A stretch of DNA of 64,000 nt from Lactonifactor longoviformis DSM 17459 (GCF_900129135.1 NZ_FQVI01000015.1:1-64000), one strand, 5' to 3'. Shown: positions 26,220 through 36,613, counted from the first letter of the stretch. Notes: a model not told the origin generated them from the letters alone. Numbers and translations are program-made.

Positions 26220-26864
26220 TTGGACGCTAAGGGGATTTCTAGGGCAGTGATAAGCAGACTACCTCGCTATTACCGATATTTGGGTGAACTAATGGAAGAC
26301 GGAGTAGAGCGAATCTCTTCCAATGAACTAAGCGAGAAGATGCGGGTGACAGCATCTCAGATCAGACAAGATCTTAATAATTTCGGCGGTTTCGGTCAGC
26401 AGGGGTATGGATATAATGTGCAGTACCTGTACACGGAGATCGGTAAAATTTTAGGATTAGACCATGTGCATCATATGATTATATTGGGAGCCGGCAATCT
26501 GGGACAGGCGCTGGCTAATTATGTTCAGTTTGAAAAAAGAGGTTTTAAGGTAGTTGGACTGTTTGACGTCAATCCCGTACTGGCAGGAGTATCTGTCCGT
26601 GGAATTGAGATTAAGATGATAAGCGATCTGGAGGAGTTTTTAAAGAATAACAGTGTACAGATAGCCGCCCTGACACTGCCGAAAAACAAAGCCGCAGAGA
26701 TGGCAGATTTATTGGTGGCTAATAATATAAAGGCGATATGGAATTTTGCCCACCTGGATCTCACTTTACCGGAAAATGTGATTGTGGAAAATGTGCACTT
26801 GTCGGAAAGCCTGATGCGGCTGTCCTATAATCTGAACAGATATGTGAATGAACATCAACAATAA
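26220..26864 (+). CDS. rex: Redox-sensing transcriptional repressor Rex
   Basis: This 214-residue protein has an N-terminal winged helix (ISRAVISRLPRYYRYL ... SQIRQDLNNFGGFGQQGYGY) and a Rossmann domain with GAGNLGQALANY at about 84-95. Rex senses the NADH/NAD+ ratio and represses fermentation and NADH-oxidising genes. The start is TTG 26220 after GGAGGG. It is monocistronic, with a strong promoter and a terminator right after. Confidence 0.95.
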   Translation: MDAKGISRAVISRLPRYYRYLGELMEDGVERISSNELSEKMRVTASQIRQDLNNFGGFGQQGYGYNVQYLYTEIGKILGLDHVHHMIILGAGNLGQALANYVQFEKRGFKVVGLFDVNPVLAGVSVRGIEIKMISDLEEFLKNNSVQIAALTLPKNKAAEMADLLVANNIKAIWNFAHLDLTLPENVIVENVHLSESLMRLSYNLNRYVNEHQQ

Positions 26865-26873
26865 ATTAAGAAA

Positions 26874-26903
26874 TTAGCAGCGGAGCTTCCGCTGCTAATT
26901 TTT
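26874..26903 (+). terminator. Terminator after rex
   Basis: TTAGCAGCGGA (26874-26884) pairs perfectly with 26888-26898 around a 3-base loop, followed by TTTTT. Confidence 0.9.
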
Positions 26904-26925
26904 CGAACAAGGAGGAGGGGGATAT

Positions 26926-28419
26926 ATGCATTACGCAGTAACCAGCGAACAGATGAAAGCCCTGGATGCCCACACAATAAAGGATATGGGGATTCCGTCC
27001 CTTGTATTGATGGAGCGGGCGGCGCTGTGTACAGTGGAGGAAATCAGGGAACCGCTATTTTCAAAAGAGCGGATTTTGCTTGTTTGCGGGTCCGGCAACA
27101 ATGGGGCAGACGGCGTGGCAATGGCCAGGATTCTTCACAACAGAGGAGTTACGGCTGAAATATTTTTAGTGGGGAATAAAGACCGCTGGACAGAGGAAAT
27201 GCGCATACAAATAGACATAGCAAAAAATTACAGGGTACCATTTGTTAATAACCCGGCGTGGGATGAATATACTACTATAGTAGATGCAATTTTTGGCGTT
27301 GGTCTTTCCAGAAAGGTAAGCGGGAGGTATAATGATGTTATTACATCGATTAACGCTGCATCTGCAAGGGTCATTTCCGTCGACATCCCCTCGGGAATCC
27401 ACGGAAACACAGGGGAAATTATGGGAACAGCTGTGAGGGCAGACAAAACAGTAACCTTTGCCTTTCCCAAAGCAGGGCTGTATTTCTATCCCGGTGCTGA
27501 GTATGCGGGAGAACTGGCGGTGGCCGATATCGGAATACAGATGATGGAGACTGGGGATACAAGAAAGTATTATTCCTGTATGGATGAGAGAGAGCTTGGT
27601 CTTCTTCCGAAACGGCAGCCTTCCGGGAATAAGGGTGATTTTGGCAAGGTGCTGATGATCGCAGGGACCAAAGGAATGAGCGGTGCTGCTTTTCTGGCCT
27701 CCAACGCCTGTCTGGCAGCAGGAGCGGGAATGGTGAGGATACATACACGGGAAGAAAACAGAATCATACTGCAGACGCAGCTCCCTGAGGCGATGCTCTC
27801 TGTATACGGGGAGGAGGACTGGAATCCCCGGGCGGTGGGTGAGGCAGTTGGGTGGGCGGATGTAATCGCTATCGGACCAGGCATTGGCAAAGATCCCATG
27901 CTTTTGGATATGATTGCCTGGATTCTGGAAAACAGCAGAAAACCCATGGTACTGGACGCTGACTGCCTGAATCTGCTGAGCACACAGGAAGAACTTCTGG
28001 CAAAAAGAAGCGGCCCCTGTGTGATTACGCCTCATATGGGAGAGATGGCCCGTCTGCTCCACACCACGGTGTCTGCCCTGAAAAAAGAATTCCCTAAAAA
28101 TGTACAGGCTTACGGGCGGTCCAAAAACCTTGTCTGTGTCTGTAAGGATGCCCGGACAGTGACCTGCCTCCCGGACGGTACCTGTTATCTGAACCTGACC
28201 GGCAACGAAGGAATGGCTACTGCCGGAGCGGGAGATGTTCTTACCGGTGTGATTGCCGGCCTGCTGGCCCAGGGCCTGCCGGCGGAGAAAGCTGCTCCTC
28301 TTGGGGTTTATATCCATGGAAGGGCAGGGGATATTGCAAAAGAAAAGCTTGGATCCTATAGTATGCTGGCCCGGGATATTATCCGGGGACTGGCACCTAT
28401 TATGAGAGAAAGAGGATAA
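26926..28419 (+). CDS. nnr: Bifunctional NAD(P)HX epimerase/dehydratase
   Basis: This 497-residue protein fuses an N-terminal YjeF epimerase (about 1-215; GSGNNGADGVAMAR) to a C-terminal ADP-dependent dehydratase of the ribokinase-like fold (about 225-495; GNKGDFGKVLMIAG and GMATAGAGDVLTGVIAGL). It repairs hydrated NADH and NADPH. The alanine racemase gene follows after three bases, so they are co-transcribed. Neighbourhood with rex is thematically consistent with pyridine nucleotide control. Confidence 0.94.
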   Translation: MHYAVTSEQMKALDAHTIKDMGIPSLVLMERAALCTVEEIREPLFSKERILLVCGSGNNGADGVAMARILHNRGVTAEIFLVGNKDRWTEEMRIQIDIAKNYRVPFVNNPAWDEYTTIVDAIFGVGLSRKVSGRYNDVITSINAASARVISVDIPSGIHGNTGEIMGTAVRADKTVTFAFPKAGLYFYPGAEYAGELAVADIGIQMMETGDTRKYYSCMDERELGLLPKRQPSGNKGDFGKVLMIAGTKGMSGAAFLASNACLAAGAGMVRIHTREENRIILQTQLPEAMLSVYGEEDWNPRAVGEAVGWADVIAIGPGIGKDPMLLDMIAWILENSRKPMVLDADCLNLLSTQEELLAKRSGPCVITPHMGEMARLLHTTVSALKKEFPKNVQAYGRSKNLVCVCKDARTVTCLPDGTCYLNLTGNEGMATAGAGDVLTGVIAGLLAQGLPAEKAAPLGVYIHGRAGDIAKEKLGSYSMLARDIIRGLAPIMRERG

Positions 28420-28422
28420 AAA

Positions 28423-29595
28423 ATGAAAAAATACAGCCGTATCTACGCTTCTATCGATCTTGACGCAATTGTTCACAATATGGAAAATCTGAAACGCAAT
28501 ATACATATGGACACCAAACTTTTGGCTGTCCTGAAGGCTGACGCCTACGGGCACGGAGCGGTCCCCATTGCCCGCCATATAAAAGATCTGGACTACCTCT
28601 GGGGATTTGGAGTGGCCACAGTGGAGGAGGCCGTCAGTCTCCGGAAAAACGGCATTGACAACCCCATACTGCTTCTGGGCTATTCATTCCGGGAGCATTA
28701 CGATACAATAGCAGCATACGATATCCGCCCCACCGTTTTTAAGCTGGATATGGCACGGGAGCTGTCCGAAGCGGGGCAAAGGGCAGGAAAAATAATCAAG
28801 GTGCACCTATCCGTGGACACAGGTATGTCCAATACAGGTTTTTCCGATACGGCAGAAAGCATTAAGTTAATACAAAGCATTCAGCTCCTGCCTAATATCA
28901 AAGTGGAGGGCCTGTATTCCCAATTTACCAGGGCAGACGAAACAAGCAAGCGCCCCGCGTATGTACAGCTGGACCGTTATCTTAATTTCCTGGAGCTGGT
29001 GGAAAAGTCAGGCATTCATATACCGCTGAAGCATTGTTCCAACAGCGCATCTTTGATCCGTGTACCGGAGGCTAATCTGGATCTTGCGAGAACCGGCATA
29101 GCCCTCTATGGCATGTATCCCTCCAGCAAGGTAGAAAAGGATATCGTTTCCCTGAAGCCTGTGATGTCTTTAAAAAGCCATATTGCTTTTATTAAGACTG
29201 TGCCGGCGGATGTGGCGGTAAGCCTGGGAGGCACCTTTAAAACAGACTGGGAGACAAAGATAGCCACCATCCCGGTGGGATATGCAGACGGTTATCCCCG
29301 CTTTCTCTCCAACAAGGGGCATGTCCTGATACGGGGCCAGAAGGCACCTATCCTGGGCAGAATCTGTATGGATCAGTTTATGGTAGATGTCACCAGGATT
29401 CCCAATGTACAGGAACTGGATCCGGTAACACTTCTGGGAACGGATGAAGAGATGACGATCACTGCCGATGAGCTGGGAGATCTCTGCGGCCGGATTAATT
29501 ATGAATTTGTAACAGAAATCAACAAACGGGTTCCCCGGGTGTATTTAAAGAATGGAGCGATTGCAGAACAGACCGATTATTTTGATGTAGATTAA
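28423..29595 (+). CDS. alr: Alanine racemase
   Basis: This 390-residue PLP enzyme makes D-alanine for peptidoglycan. PLP lysine K38 is in VLKADAYGHG; the second-domain tyrosine lies in the GRICMDQFMVDV/VGYADGYPR region. Length fits the family. It sits between nnr and a MazF-type gene, an order (nnr-alr-mazF) seen in many Firmicutes, but here the antitoxin gene that usually lies between alr and mazF is missing. Confidence 0.94.
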   Translation: MKKYSRIYASIDLDAIVHNMENLKRNIHMDTKLLAVLKADAYGHGAVPIARHIKDLDYLWGFGVATVEEAVSLRKNGIDNPILLLGYSFREHYDTIAAYDIRPTVFKLDMARELSEAGQRAGKIIKVHLSVDTGMSNTGFSDTAESIKLIQSIQLLPNIKVEGLYSQFTRADETSKRPAYVQLDRYLNFLELVEKSGIHIPLKHCSNSASLIRVPEANLDLARTGIALYGMYPSSKVEKDIVSLKPVMSLKSHIAFIKTVPADVAVSLGGTFKTDWETKIATIPVGYADGYPRFLSNKGHVLIRGQKAPILGRICMDQFMVDVTRIPNVQELDPVTLLGTDEEMTITADELGDLCGRINYEFVTEINKRVPRVYLKNGAIAEQTDYFDVD

Positions 29596-29660
29596 TTAGC
29601 AAAAATTACATACAGTTTGAATACACATGAGGAAGATGGCAATACTATGGCTATAACATA

Positions 29661-29693
29661 ATTGCCGGGCCGCTGTATGCGGTGCCCGGCAAT
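29661..29693 (+). promoter_or_regulatory. Long stem-loop directly before mazF
   Basis: ATTGCCGGGC (29661-29670) pairs perfectly with 29684-29693; a CGC/GCG inner stem extends it around a 5-base loop. No T run follows, and the mazF ribosome site GGAG begins eight bases after the stem. It may modulate translation or mRNA processing rather than end transcription. Confidence 0.6.
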
Positions 29694-29714
29694 AAGAATC
29701 GGAGTGTGAATTGT

Positions 29715-30089
29715 GTGGTTATAAAACGTGGTGATATATTTTACGCTGATTTAAGGCCGGTGGTGGGCAGTGAACAAGGAGGAATCCGCCCGGTCTTAAT
29801 CATACAGAACGATGTGGGCAATAAGCACAGCCCCACAGTAATCTGCGCCGCCATTACATCCAAGATGAATAAAGCCAAATTACCGACTCATATTGAAATT
29901 GATGCAGCATCTTATGCCATTGTAAAGGATTCCGTTATTTTACTGGAACAGCTGCGCACAATCGATAAAAGGAGATTAAAAGATAAGGTCTGCCATCTGG
30001 ATCAGGATATCCTTATGAAAGTGAATCAGGCACTTTGCATTAGTCTGGATCTTCCTACATACAGGCGTAATCTTGACGAACGTAAATGA
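29715..30089 (+). CDS. mazF: MazF/NdoA-type endoribonuclease without adjacent antitoxin
   Basis: This 124-residue protein has the MazF/PemK fold signature: [30 protein letters not shown] near the N-terminus (cited here as [10 protein letters not shown]), then [10 protein letters not shown] and [17 protein letters not shown]. It should cleave mRNA at short motifs. The GTG start at 29715 lies 10 bases after GGAG; an in-frame ATG at 29682 falls inside the stem-loop and is less likely. No MazE-like gene lies in the 119 bases before it nor after it, so the antitoxin is elsewhere, or control is by other means. Confidence 0.9.
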   Translation: MVIKRGDIFYADLRPVVGSEQGGIRPVLIIQNDVGNKHSPTVICAAITSKMNKAKLPTHIEIDAASYAIVKDSVILLEQLRTIDKRRLKDKVCHLDQDILMKVNQALCISLDLPTYRRNLDERK

Positions 30090-30143
30090 AAATGATATAT
30101 TTTTAATGACAAATGAGAAATTTGGAAAATAAAGGAGCTTTTC

Positions 30144-31529
30144 ATGGACGATGGGAGTAGCAGCCCTATATGGGCCTGCATAATTTTTGTTTTATTTATC
30201 ATAATTAACGGTATTTTATATGGATTTGGGGCCGCCATACAGAGGGTGAGTGAAAGTGAGCTGGAGAAAAAGGCGGATGACGGGGATAAAAAGGCAGGAT
30301 ATCTGCTGAAAATGCTGGAGAATCCCACAGGATTTGTCAACACGCTTCAGATGATTGCAACACTTTTCAGTATTCTGGCAGGCTATCTGGGCGTGCGCGG
30401 CTTTACCCCATATCTGATTCGCCTTTTTAGAGGGTATGCACTGGACCAATACATATCAGTTTCCGTTTTATCAGTGATTTCTGTTATACTTGTAATTCTG
30501 GTTATCCTGATTTTATTGTTGGGTATTGGGATCCTATCCTTTAAAAAAATCTTCAGTTATCATCCTGAAAAGTATGCATACCGTTATGTCGGTTTTGTAC
30601 GGCTGGCCATGAAGCTTTGCCGTCCGTTCACCTTTGTTATTACAAAATTATCCAATCTGGTGGTCCGGATCTTCGGCATTGACCCCAATAAAGTCTCTGA
30701 CGATCTTACGGAAGAAGAGATTATATCCATCGTGGGCGAGGCACACGAGCAGGGGGTTATAGAAGAGGGCGAAGCAGAGATGATCCAGAATATTATGGAA
30801 TTCAGCGATACCGAGGCAAAGGATATTATGACTCACCGGAAGAATATTAACAGTCTGGATGAGGAATTGACCTTAGATGAGGCCATCGGCGTTATGCTGG
30901 AAAAAAGCAATTCCAGATATCCGGTGTATTCCGGAGATATTGATAATATTCAGGGGATTCTTCATCTGAAGGATGCCATGAAGCAGCTCACCTATCACCA
31001 TAATGGAGATAAGCAGCTGAAAGAGATTTCTCATCTCATTCGTCCCGCTGTATTTATTCCGGAAACGAGAAATATCAATCTGCTCTTTAAGCATATGCAG
31101 GCTAAAAAGGTGCATATGGTGATTGTTGTGGATGAATACGGACAAACCTCCGGCCTGGTAGCCATGGAGGATATTCTGGAAGAAATTGTGGGAAATATAC
31201 TCGATGAATACGATGAAGACGATAATTTCATACAGACACAGCATGACAATACCCTGATCATGGACGGCCTTACACCTTTAGAACAGGTGGGAGAAGTGCT
31301 GGGGATTGATTTTGAGGAAGAAGAGTATGAAACACTAAATGGCTATTTAACTTCTATCCTGGGACATATTCCCAATATAGAAGAGGACAGAGAGGTACAG
31401 GGAAAAGGGTATTCCTTCGAGATCCTGTCCGTATTAAATAATACGGTTCAAAAAGTCCGTGTAAAAAAATTACAAGAAGAAAAAGAAGGAGAAGAAGCAT
31501 GTCAGGACATTCAAAATTCGCAAATATAA
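30144..31529 (+). CDS. CNNM/CorC-type membrane protein with CBS domains
   Basis: The 461-residue protein has a DUF21/CNNM membrane region (about 1-190, four hydrophobic segments), two CBS domains (about 225-345; [33 protein letters not shown]) and a CorC_HlyC C-terminal domain (about 360-440). Such proteins are linked to Mg2+ or Co2+ efflux and are often mislabelled hemolysins. The end of the gene overlaps the next start by 31 bases. Confidence 0.92.
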   Translation: MDDGSSSPIWACIIFVLFIIINGILYGFGAAIQRVSESELEKKADDGDKKAGYLLKMLENPTGFVNTLQMIATLFSILAGYLGVRGFTPYLIRLFRGYALDQYISVSVLSVISVILVILVILILLLGIGILSFKKIFSYHPEKYAYRYVGFVRLAMKLCRPFTFVITKLSNLVVRIFGIDPNKVSDDLTEEEIISIVGEAHEQGVIEEGEAEMIQNIMEFSDTEAKDIMTHRKNINSLDEELTLDEAIGVMLEKSNSRYPVYSGDIDNIQGILHLKDAMKQLTYHHNGDKQLKEISHLIRPAVFIPETRNINLLFKHMQAKKVHMVIVVDEYGQTSGLVAMEDILEEIVGNILDEYDEDDNFIQTQHDNTLIMDGLTPLEQVGEVLGIDFEEEEYETLNGYLTSILGHIPNIEEDREVQGKGYSFEILSVLNNTVQKVRVKKLQEEKEGEEACQDIQNSQI

Positions 31530-32227
31530 AGCATAAGAAAGAAAAGAATGATGCCAAGAAGGGTAAAATCTTCACGGTTATCGGGAGAGAAATCGTGGTA
31601 GCCGTAAAAGAGGGAGGTCCGGACCCGGCGAATAACAGTAAGCTCAGAGATGTTATCGCGAAAGCCAAAGCCAATAACATGCCCAACGATACCATTGAAA
31701 GGGGCATCAAAAAAGCAGCGGGAGATTCCAATGCAGATAATTACGAGTATATTACATACGAGGGATACGGTCCGAATGGAATCGCTATTATCGTAGATAC
31801 TCTGACAGACAATAAGAACCGCACCGCGGGGAATGTGAGGAGTGCGTTTACCAAGGGAAACGGGAGCATCGGTACTCCCGGATGCGTGTCCTTTATGTTT
31901 GATAAAAAGGGGCAGATCATCATCGACAAAGAGGAATGCGGGATGGACGCGGATGATCTGATGATGGCAGCCCTGGATGCCGGCGCGGAAGACTTCCAGG
32001 AAGAGGATGACAGCTATGAGATCCTCACCGATCCGGATTCTTTTACGGCGGTCAGAGAAGCACTTGAGGCTATGAACATTCCCATGATTGAGGCAGAGGT
32101 AACGATGATACCTCAGACCTATGTGGAACTTACAGATGAGGAAGCTGTTAAAAATCTGCAGAAGACGCTGGATCTTCTGGAGGACGATGATGATGTGCAG
32201 TATGTATATCACAATTGGGATGAGTAA
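31499..32227 (+). CDS. yebC: YebC/PmpR family protein
   Basis: The 242-residue protein begins [20 protein letters not shown], the family signature, and has the three-domain YebC length. Members were long annotated as transcription factors; recent work links some to relief of ribosome stalling. Start ATG 31499 follows AGAAGGAGAAG. A terminator lies 30 bases downstream. Confidence 0.94.
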   Translation: MSGHSKFANIKHKKEKNDAKKGKIFTVIGREIVVAVKEGGPDPANNSKLRDVIAKAKANNMPNDTIERGIKKAAGDSNADNYEYITYEGYGPNGIAIIVDTLTDNKNRTAGNVRSAFTKGNGSIGTPGCVSFMFDKKGQIIIDKEECGMDADDLMMAALDAGAEDFQEEDDSYEILTDPDSFTAVREALEAMNIPMIEAEVTMIPQTYVELTDEEAVKNLQKTLDLLEDDDDVQYVYHNWDE

Positions 32228-32256
32228 AGAATTGCTGTAATGGAATATGAGAAAAA

Positions 32257-32305
32257 GCGGGGAAAGTTTTCCGGTACATTTTCGGAACGCTTTCCCGTAT
32301 TTTTT
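32257..32305 (+). terminator. Terminator after yebC
   Basis: GCGGGGAAAG (32257-32266) pairs with CTTTCCCG (32290-32297) plus an inner CCG/CGG stem, followed by TATTTTTT. Confidence 0.8.
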
Positions 32306-32347
32306 GTCCTCCTTTCACACATACTATCTGCAAAAAAGGAGGCAGCT

Positions 32348-33058
32348 ATGAATAATAATACAGATGCAAATAAACAAAAAGAATTAGAAAAAACTGCGGC
32401 ACAGAATGAGCAGATTCAGGAATTCGGACAGGTAATTCTCAATGAGAACAATGAAGATCACAGAATCCATCTTCTTTCAATTATCGGGGAGATTGAGGGA
32501 CATGAATCCCTGTCCAACAACAGCAAAACGACAAAGTACGAACATGTGCTTCCCCGGCTTGCCATGGTCGAGGACAATCAGGAGATAGACGGACTTCTTA
32601 TCCTTTTGAACACAGTAGGAGGAGATGTGGAGGCAGGCCTTGCCATCGCGGAAATGATTGCATCCCTTAGCAAGCCCACCGTATCTCTTGTTCTGGGCGG
32701 GGGACATTCCATAGGGGTGCCTATGGCCGTATCCGCAGACTATTCCTTCATCGTGCCAAGTGCAACTATGGTCATCCATCCGGTGCGGACCAACGGTATG
32801 TTTATCGGCGTGATGCAGTCTTACAAAAACATGGAAAAGATACAGGACAGAATCACCGGATTTATCTCTGCCCACTCAAACATGAAGCAGGAGAGAATAG
32901 AAACCCTGATGCTGGATACTACCCAGCTGGTAAAAGATGTGGGTACAATGCTGGAGGGCACAGAAGCAGTCAGGGAAGGCCTGATTGATGAGGTGGGCGG
33001 CATAAGCCAGGCACTGAAGAAGCTCTACCAGCTGATTGAGGAATCCAAACAGCAGTAA
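32348..33058 (+). CDS. tepA: TepA-like ClpP-fold serine protease
   Basis: The 236-residue protein has the ClpP/crotonase fold pattern with S121 in GGGHSIGVPMAVSA and H144 in VIHPVRT, the spacing of a ClpP-type dyad, plus GLLILLNTVGGDVEAG. It matches Bacillus TepA (YmfB), reported to aid protein export and to degrade certain proteins during sporulation. ATG 32348 follows AAAGGAGGC; the frame is open further upstream through the terminator, which was rejected. UppP and FtsK genes follow. Confidence 0.88.
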   Translation: MNNNTDANKQKELEKTAAQNEQIQEFGQVILNENNEDHRIHLLSIIGEIEGHESLSNNSKTTKYEHVLPRLAMVEDNQEIDGLLILLNTVGGDVEAGLAIAEMIASLSKPTVSLVLGGGHSIGVPMAVSADYSFIVPSATMVIHPVRTNGMFIGVMQSYKNMEKIQDRITGFISAHSNMKQERIETLMLDTTQLVKDVGTMLEGTEAVREGLIDEVGGISQALKKLYQLIEESKQQ

Positions 33059-33064
33059 CCTTTC

Positions 33065-33113
33065 CTCAGGCCGGGAGCGGGCTGGAATTATCTGGAAACT
33101 CCCCCGGTCTGAG
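33065..33113 (+). terminator. Hairpin after tepA
   Basis: CTCAGGCCGGGAG (33065-33077) pairs imperfectly with 33099-33113. No proper T run follows, so termination is uncertain. Confidence 0.4.
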
Positions 33114-33134
33114 ACTGTTTACACGAATTACTAA

Positions 33135-33163
33135 TTGTGCAAAACCGGAAATTATGCTATAAT
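33135..33163 (+). promoter_or_regulatory. Sigma-A promoter for uppP
   Basis: TTGTGC (33135-33140) and TATAAT (33158-33163) with a 17-base spacer, 48 bases before the start codon. Confidence 0.65.
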
Positions 33164-33211
33164 ATCGGATTGAGCACAGTTGCTTAAATACAAAAGAAAA
33201 GGAATTGTACA

Positions 33212-34087
33212 ATGACGATATTAGAAGCCCTGCTCATGGGGGTAATACAGGGTGTCGCGGAATTTTTACCCATCAGCAGTTCCGGACATCTGGCTATATT
33301 TGAAAATATATTAAAGATCAATACCGATACTGGAATCTTATATGATGTTATGCTCCACGTGGGAACGCTGATCGCAATCTTAGTTGCGTTTCGCAAAGAC
33401 ATTGCCCGTCTGATTCTGGAATTCTGCAGAATTGTCTATGACATAATTCAGAATGCCAAGACAATGGTACATAATAAAAAAGAGGGGGACGCCAGACGAT
33501 ATAAAAAAATTATTTCCAATAATTACCGGAAGATGATTCTTTTGATTATCGTTTCCACCATTCCCACGGGTGTCATAGGCTTGCTTATGAAGGAGGTTGT
33601 AACAGCTGCCGCCGCAACGCTTCTGGCCCCGGGAATCGGACTTATGGTGACAGGCGTACTTCTGCTTGTAGTGGATTATTTTAAAGCCGGACAGAAAATT
33701 CCTAAGGATGTAAGCTATTGGCATGCGCTGGCGATAGGCGCATGTCAGGGACTGGCAACATTTCCCGGGGTATCCCGCTCGGGTACTACTATTGTAGCCT
33801 GCCTTCTCTGCGGGTTTAACCGCAAGTTCGCCGTAAAATATTCTTTCCTGATGTCAATTCCGGCTGTCCTTGGAGCGGCAATTCTGGAATTTAAGGACAT
33901 CCCTGGTCTGGATATTGGCTGGGAGATGATGCTGACATACATCGGAGGCACTGTAATTGCGGGTATTGTGGGGTATATCTGTATCAAGACTATGCTTATT
34001 ATGGTACAGAAGAAAAAGTTCCGGTATTTTTCCATCTATTGCTTTTTCATGGGTATTGTGGCGATCGTATGTCATTTTGCTTTGTAA
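33212..34087 (+). CDS. uppP: Undecaprenyl-diphosphatase
   Basis: The 291-residue BacA/UppP membrane enzyme removes a phosphate from undecaprenyl diphosphate outside the membrane so that the lipid carrier can be reused; it can give bacitracin resistance. The motifs EFLPISSSGHLA and FPGVSRSGTTI, which carry the catalytic Glu, His, Ser and Arg, are complete. About eight TM segments are visible. Confidence 0.95.
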   Translation: MTILEALLMGVIQGVAEFLPISSSGHLAIFENILKINTDTGILYDVMLHVGTLIAILVAFRKDIARLILEFCRIVYDIIQNAKTMVHNKKEGDARRYKKIISNNYRKMILLIIVSTIPTGVIGLLMKEVVTAAAATLLAPGIGLMVTGVLLLVVDYFKAGQKIPKDVSYWHALAIGACQGLATFPGVSRSGTTIVACLLCGFNRKFAVKYSFLMSIPAVLGAAILEFKDIPGLDIGWEMMLTYIGGTVIAGIVGYICIKTMLIMVQKKKFRYFSIYCFFMGIVAIVCHFAL

Positions 34088-34118
34088 TTGCGTAAAACAA
34101 TAAGGGAGGGGAGCCCGA

Positions 34119-36575
34119 ATGGCCACAGCGAAAAAGAGAACAACAAAAAAGAAGACAGCCGGCAGGAAAACTGCTTCTGAGAACTTGCTTTATGGAGAAA
34201 TATTCCTGCTGGTAATCCTTGCTCTGTCAATCATCCTGCTCATCAGTAATTTTGGGATTGGAGGCGTGGTTGGCAATGGGATCAGCGCCTTTTTCTTTGG
34301 GATCTTTGGTCTCATGTCTTATATATTTCCAATTTATTTATTTCTGGCAATTGCTTTTTTCATATCCAACAGACAGAACAAGCTGGCACGCAAGAAGCTG
34401 ATAGGCAGCATCCTGTTTTTTTTGGCGGCCTGCGGTTTAATGCAGCTGTTTACAGAGGGGTATTTAAAAGGCACAACTATTTTAGAATATTATGAAACCT
34501 CGTCAAAATATAAAACCGGGGGCGGCGTACTGGGGGGCGTGCTCTGCAATATCAGCAGTCTGGCTTTCGGAATAGCTGGTGCTTATGTAATCCTAATCAT
34601 AGCTCTCATTATCTCATTGATTCTAATCACTCAGCGCTCCTTTTTTTCATTTTTGAAAAAAGGGGGGAGCCGGGTATACCAGACAGCCCAAAGCGAACGG
34701 AAGACCAGAAAAGCCCAGAGAACGGCGGCAGCATCCATAGAAGAACAGGGGGACGGCAGGCGTTCCCGCAGGGCGAAAGATACTTTAGTGGATGCTAACC
34801 TGACCCCTGGAGGGGAACCAGGAGAGCAGCCGGCAAAAGAAAAGCCGGCCAGACGGAAAAGAAGGGCTTCCGGAACTTCAGCTGATAAGGCGGAGACAGT
34901 CAATGTTCCGGAACCTTCCGCGGATGAGCCCCGTGAGGAAACCTTTGAGATCCATCGTTCCGATCCTCCGGCAGAAGCAGCTTCCGAGGACCCCCCCAAA
35001 GAAAATGCGGTCATGAGGAATCCGCGCTCTACTAAGGAGGAAATCGAGAGCGGCATCAGCAATATTAAGGATGAAATCGCAACTCACACTGCGGCAGAGA
35101 CCCACGCTTATGAATTCCCTCCGGTTACCCTTCTGAAAAAAGGCAGCCGGGGAGCCGGCGGCGACTCAGATCTTCATCTGAGAGAAACGGCCAGAAAGCT
35201 AGAAGATACCTTAAAAAGCTTTGGAGTGGAAGTTACCGTTACCAATGTCAGCTGCGGACCAACCGTTACCAGATATGAGCTGCAGCCTGAACAGGGGGTA
35301 AAGGTCAGCAAGATTGTGGGGCTGACAGACGACATTAAGCTGAATCTTGCTGCCACGGATATTCGAATAGAGGCTCCCATTCCAGGAAAAGCTGCCGTGG
35401 GAATTGAGATCCCCAATGAAAAGAACAGTGTGGTTATGCTCAGGGATCTGATAGACACAGACGCCTTCAGAACGGCAGAGTCAAAGCTAACCTTTGCTGC
35501 GGGCAAGGATATCGCCGGCCAGCCTGTGATTACAGATATTGCAAAGATGCCCCACCTCCTCATTGCGGGAGCCACAGGGTCCGGCAAATCTGTATGTATT
35601 AATACACTGATTATGAGTATTCTCTATAAAGCGGATCCGGAAGAGGTGAAGCTGATTATGATAGACCCTAAAGTGGTGGAATTGAGTGTATACAACGGAA
35701 TTCCCCATCTGTTTATCCCTGTTGTGACGGATCCGAAAAAGGCAGCCGGTGCGCTTAACTGGGCGGTTGCCGAGATGACGGAACGCTACAACAAATTCGC
35801 GGAATACAATGTCAGGGACTTAAAGGGCTACAACAAAAAAGTGGCGGCCGTCAAGGACATTGAGGATGAGACTAAGCCGAAGCCCCTTCCCCAGATTATT
35901 ATTATTGTGGACGAGCTGGCGGATCTGATGATGGTCGCTCCGGGTGAGGTGGAGGATGCCATCTGCCGTCTGGCCCAGCTGGCCAGGGCGGCGGGCATTC
36001 ATCTGATCATTGCGACTCAGCGTCCTTCAGTCAATGTAATAACCGGTCTGATTAAGGCAAATATGCCTTCCCGAATTGCTTTTTCCGTCTCCTCCGGCGT
36101 GGATTCCAGAACCATACTGGATATGAATGGGGCAGAAAAACTGCTGGGAAAAGGAGATATGCTTTTTTATCCCCAGGGCTACCAAAAGCCGGCCAGAGTA
36201 CAGGGGGCTTTTGTTTCAGACCCGGAAGTGGGAGAGGTTGTCCGCTTTTTATCGGAGCAAAATCATGGAATACAATATGACGCGGAAATCGAAGAAAAAA
36301 TCAACCAGGCACAGACCGCCTCTTCTGCAGGGGCCTCTGAGGGGGGCAGGGATCTGGACGATTATTTTGTGGATGCAGGCAAATTTATTATAGAAAAAGA
36401 TAAGGCTTCCATTGGTATGCTTCAGCGTATGTTTAAGATCGGTTTTAACCGTGCTGCAAGAATTATGGGACAGCTTTGCGACGCCGGAGTGGTAGGCGAA
36501 GAAGAAGGTACTAAGCCCAGAAAAGTGCTGATGAGCATGGAAGAATTTGAACGGTACGTGGAAGAGTGCCTGTAA
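34119..36575 (+). CDS. FtsK/SpoIIIE DNA translocase
   Basis: The 818-residue protein has four TM segments in the first 180 residues, a charged Pro/Glu/Lys-rich linker (about 185-340), the alpha/beta motor domain with Walker A GATGSGKS at 484-491 and Walker B IIIIVDELADLMM, and a C-terminal winged-helix gamma domain (about 755-815; LLQRMFKIGFNRAARIM). It pumps chromosomal DNA through the division or sporulation septum. Only one such gene is visible, so whether it acts as FtsK, SpoIIIE or both cannot be said. Confidence 0.94.
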   Translation: MATAKKRTTKKKTAGRKTASENLLYGEIFLLVILALSIILLISNFGIGGVVGNGISAFFFGIFGLMSYIFPIYLFLAIAFFISNRQNKLARKKLIGSILFFLAACGLMQLFTEGYLKGTTILEYYETSSKYKTGGGVLGGVLCNISSLAFGIAGAYVILIIALIISLILITQRSFFSFLKKGGSRVYQTAQSERKTRKAQRTAAASIEEQGDGRRSRRAKDTLVDANLTPGGEPGEQPAKEKPARRKRRASGTSADKAETVNVPEPSADEPREETFEIHRSDPPAEAASEDPPKENAVMRNPRSTKEEIESGISNIKDEIATHTAAETHAYEFPPVTLLKKGSRGAGGDSDLHLRETARKLEDTLKSFGVEVTVTNVSCGPTVTRYELQPEQGVKVSKIVGLTDDIKLNLAATDIRIEAPIPGKAAVGIEIPNEKNSVVMLRDLIDTDAFRTAESKLTFAAGKDIAGQPVITDIAKMPHLLIAGATGSGKSVCINTLIMSILYKADPEEVKLIMIDPKVVELSVYNGIPHLFIPVVTDPKKAAGALNWAVAEMTERYNKFAEYNVRDLKGYNKKVAAVKDIEDETKPKPLPQIIIIVDELADLMMVAPGEVEDAICRLAQLARAAGIHLIIATQRPSVNVITGLIKANMPSRIAFSVSSGVDSRTILDMNGAEKLLGKGDMLFYPQGYQKPARVQGAFVSDPEVGEVVRFLSEQNHGIQYDAEIEEKINQAQTASSAGASEGGRDLDDYFVDAGKFIIEKDKASIGMLQRMFKIGFNRAARIMGQLCDAGVVGEEEGTKPRKVLMSMEEFERYVEECL

Positions 36576-36613
36576 AAGGATCATTGCAAATAAAAGAAAT
36601 GAGGTATTGAACT

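Noticed and set aside
27166-28578. 470-codon antisense open frame across the nnr gene
   Set aside because: Composition is that of a shadow frame (rich in His, Cys, Ser, Pro), with no family match, and the plus-strand gene is certain.
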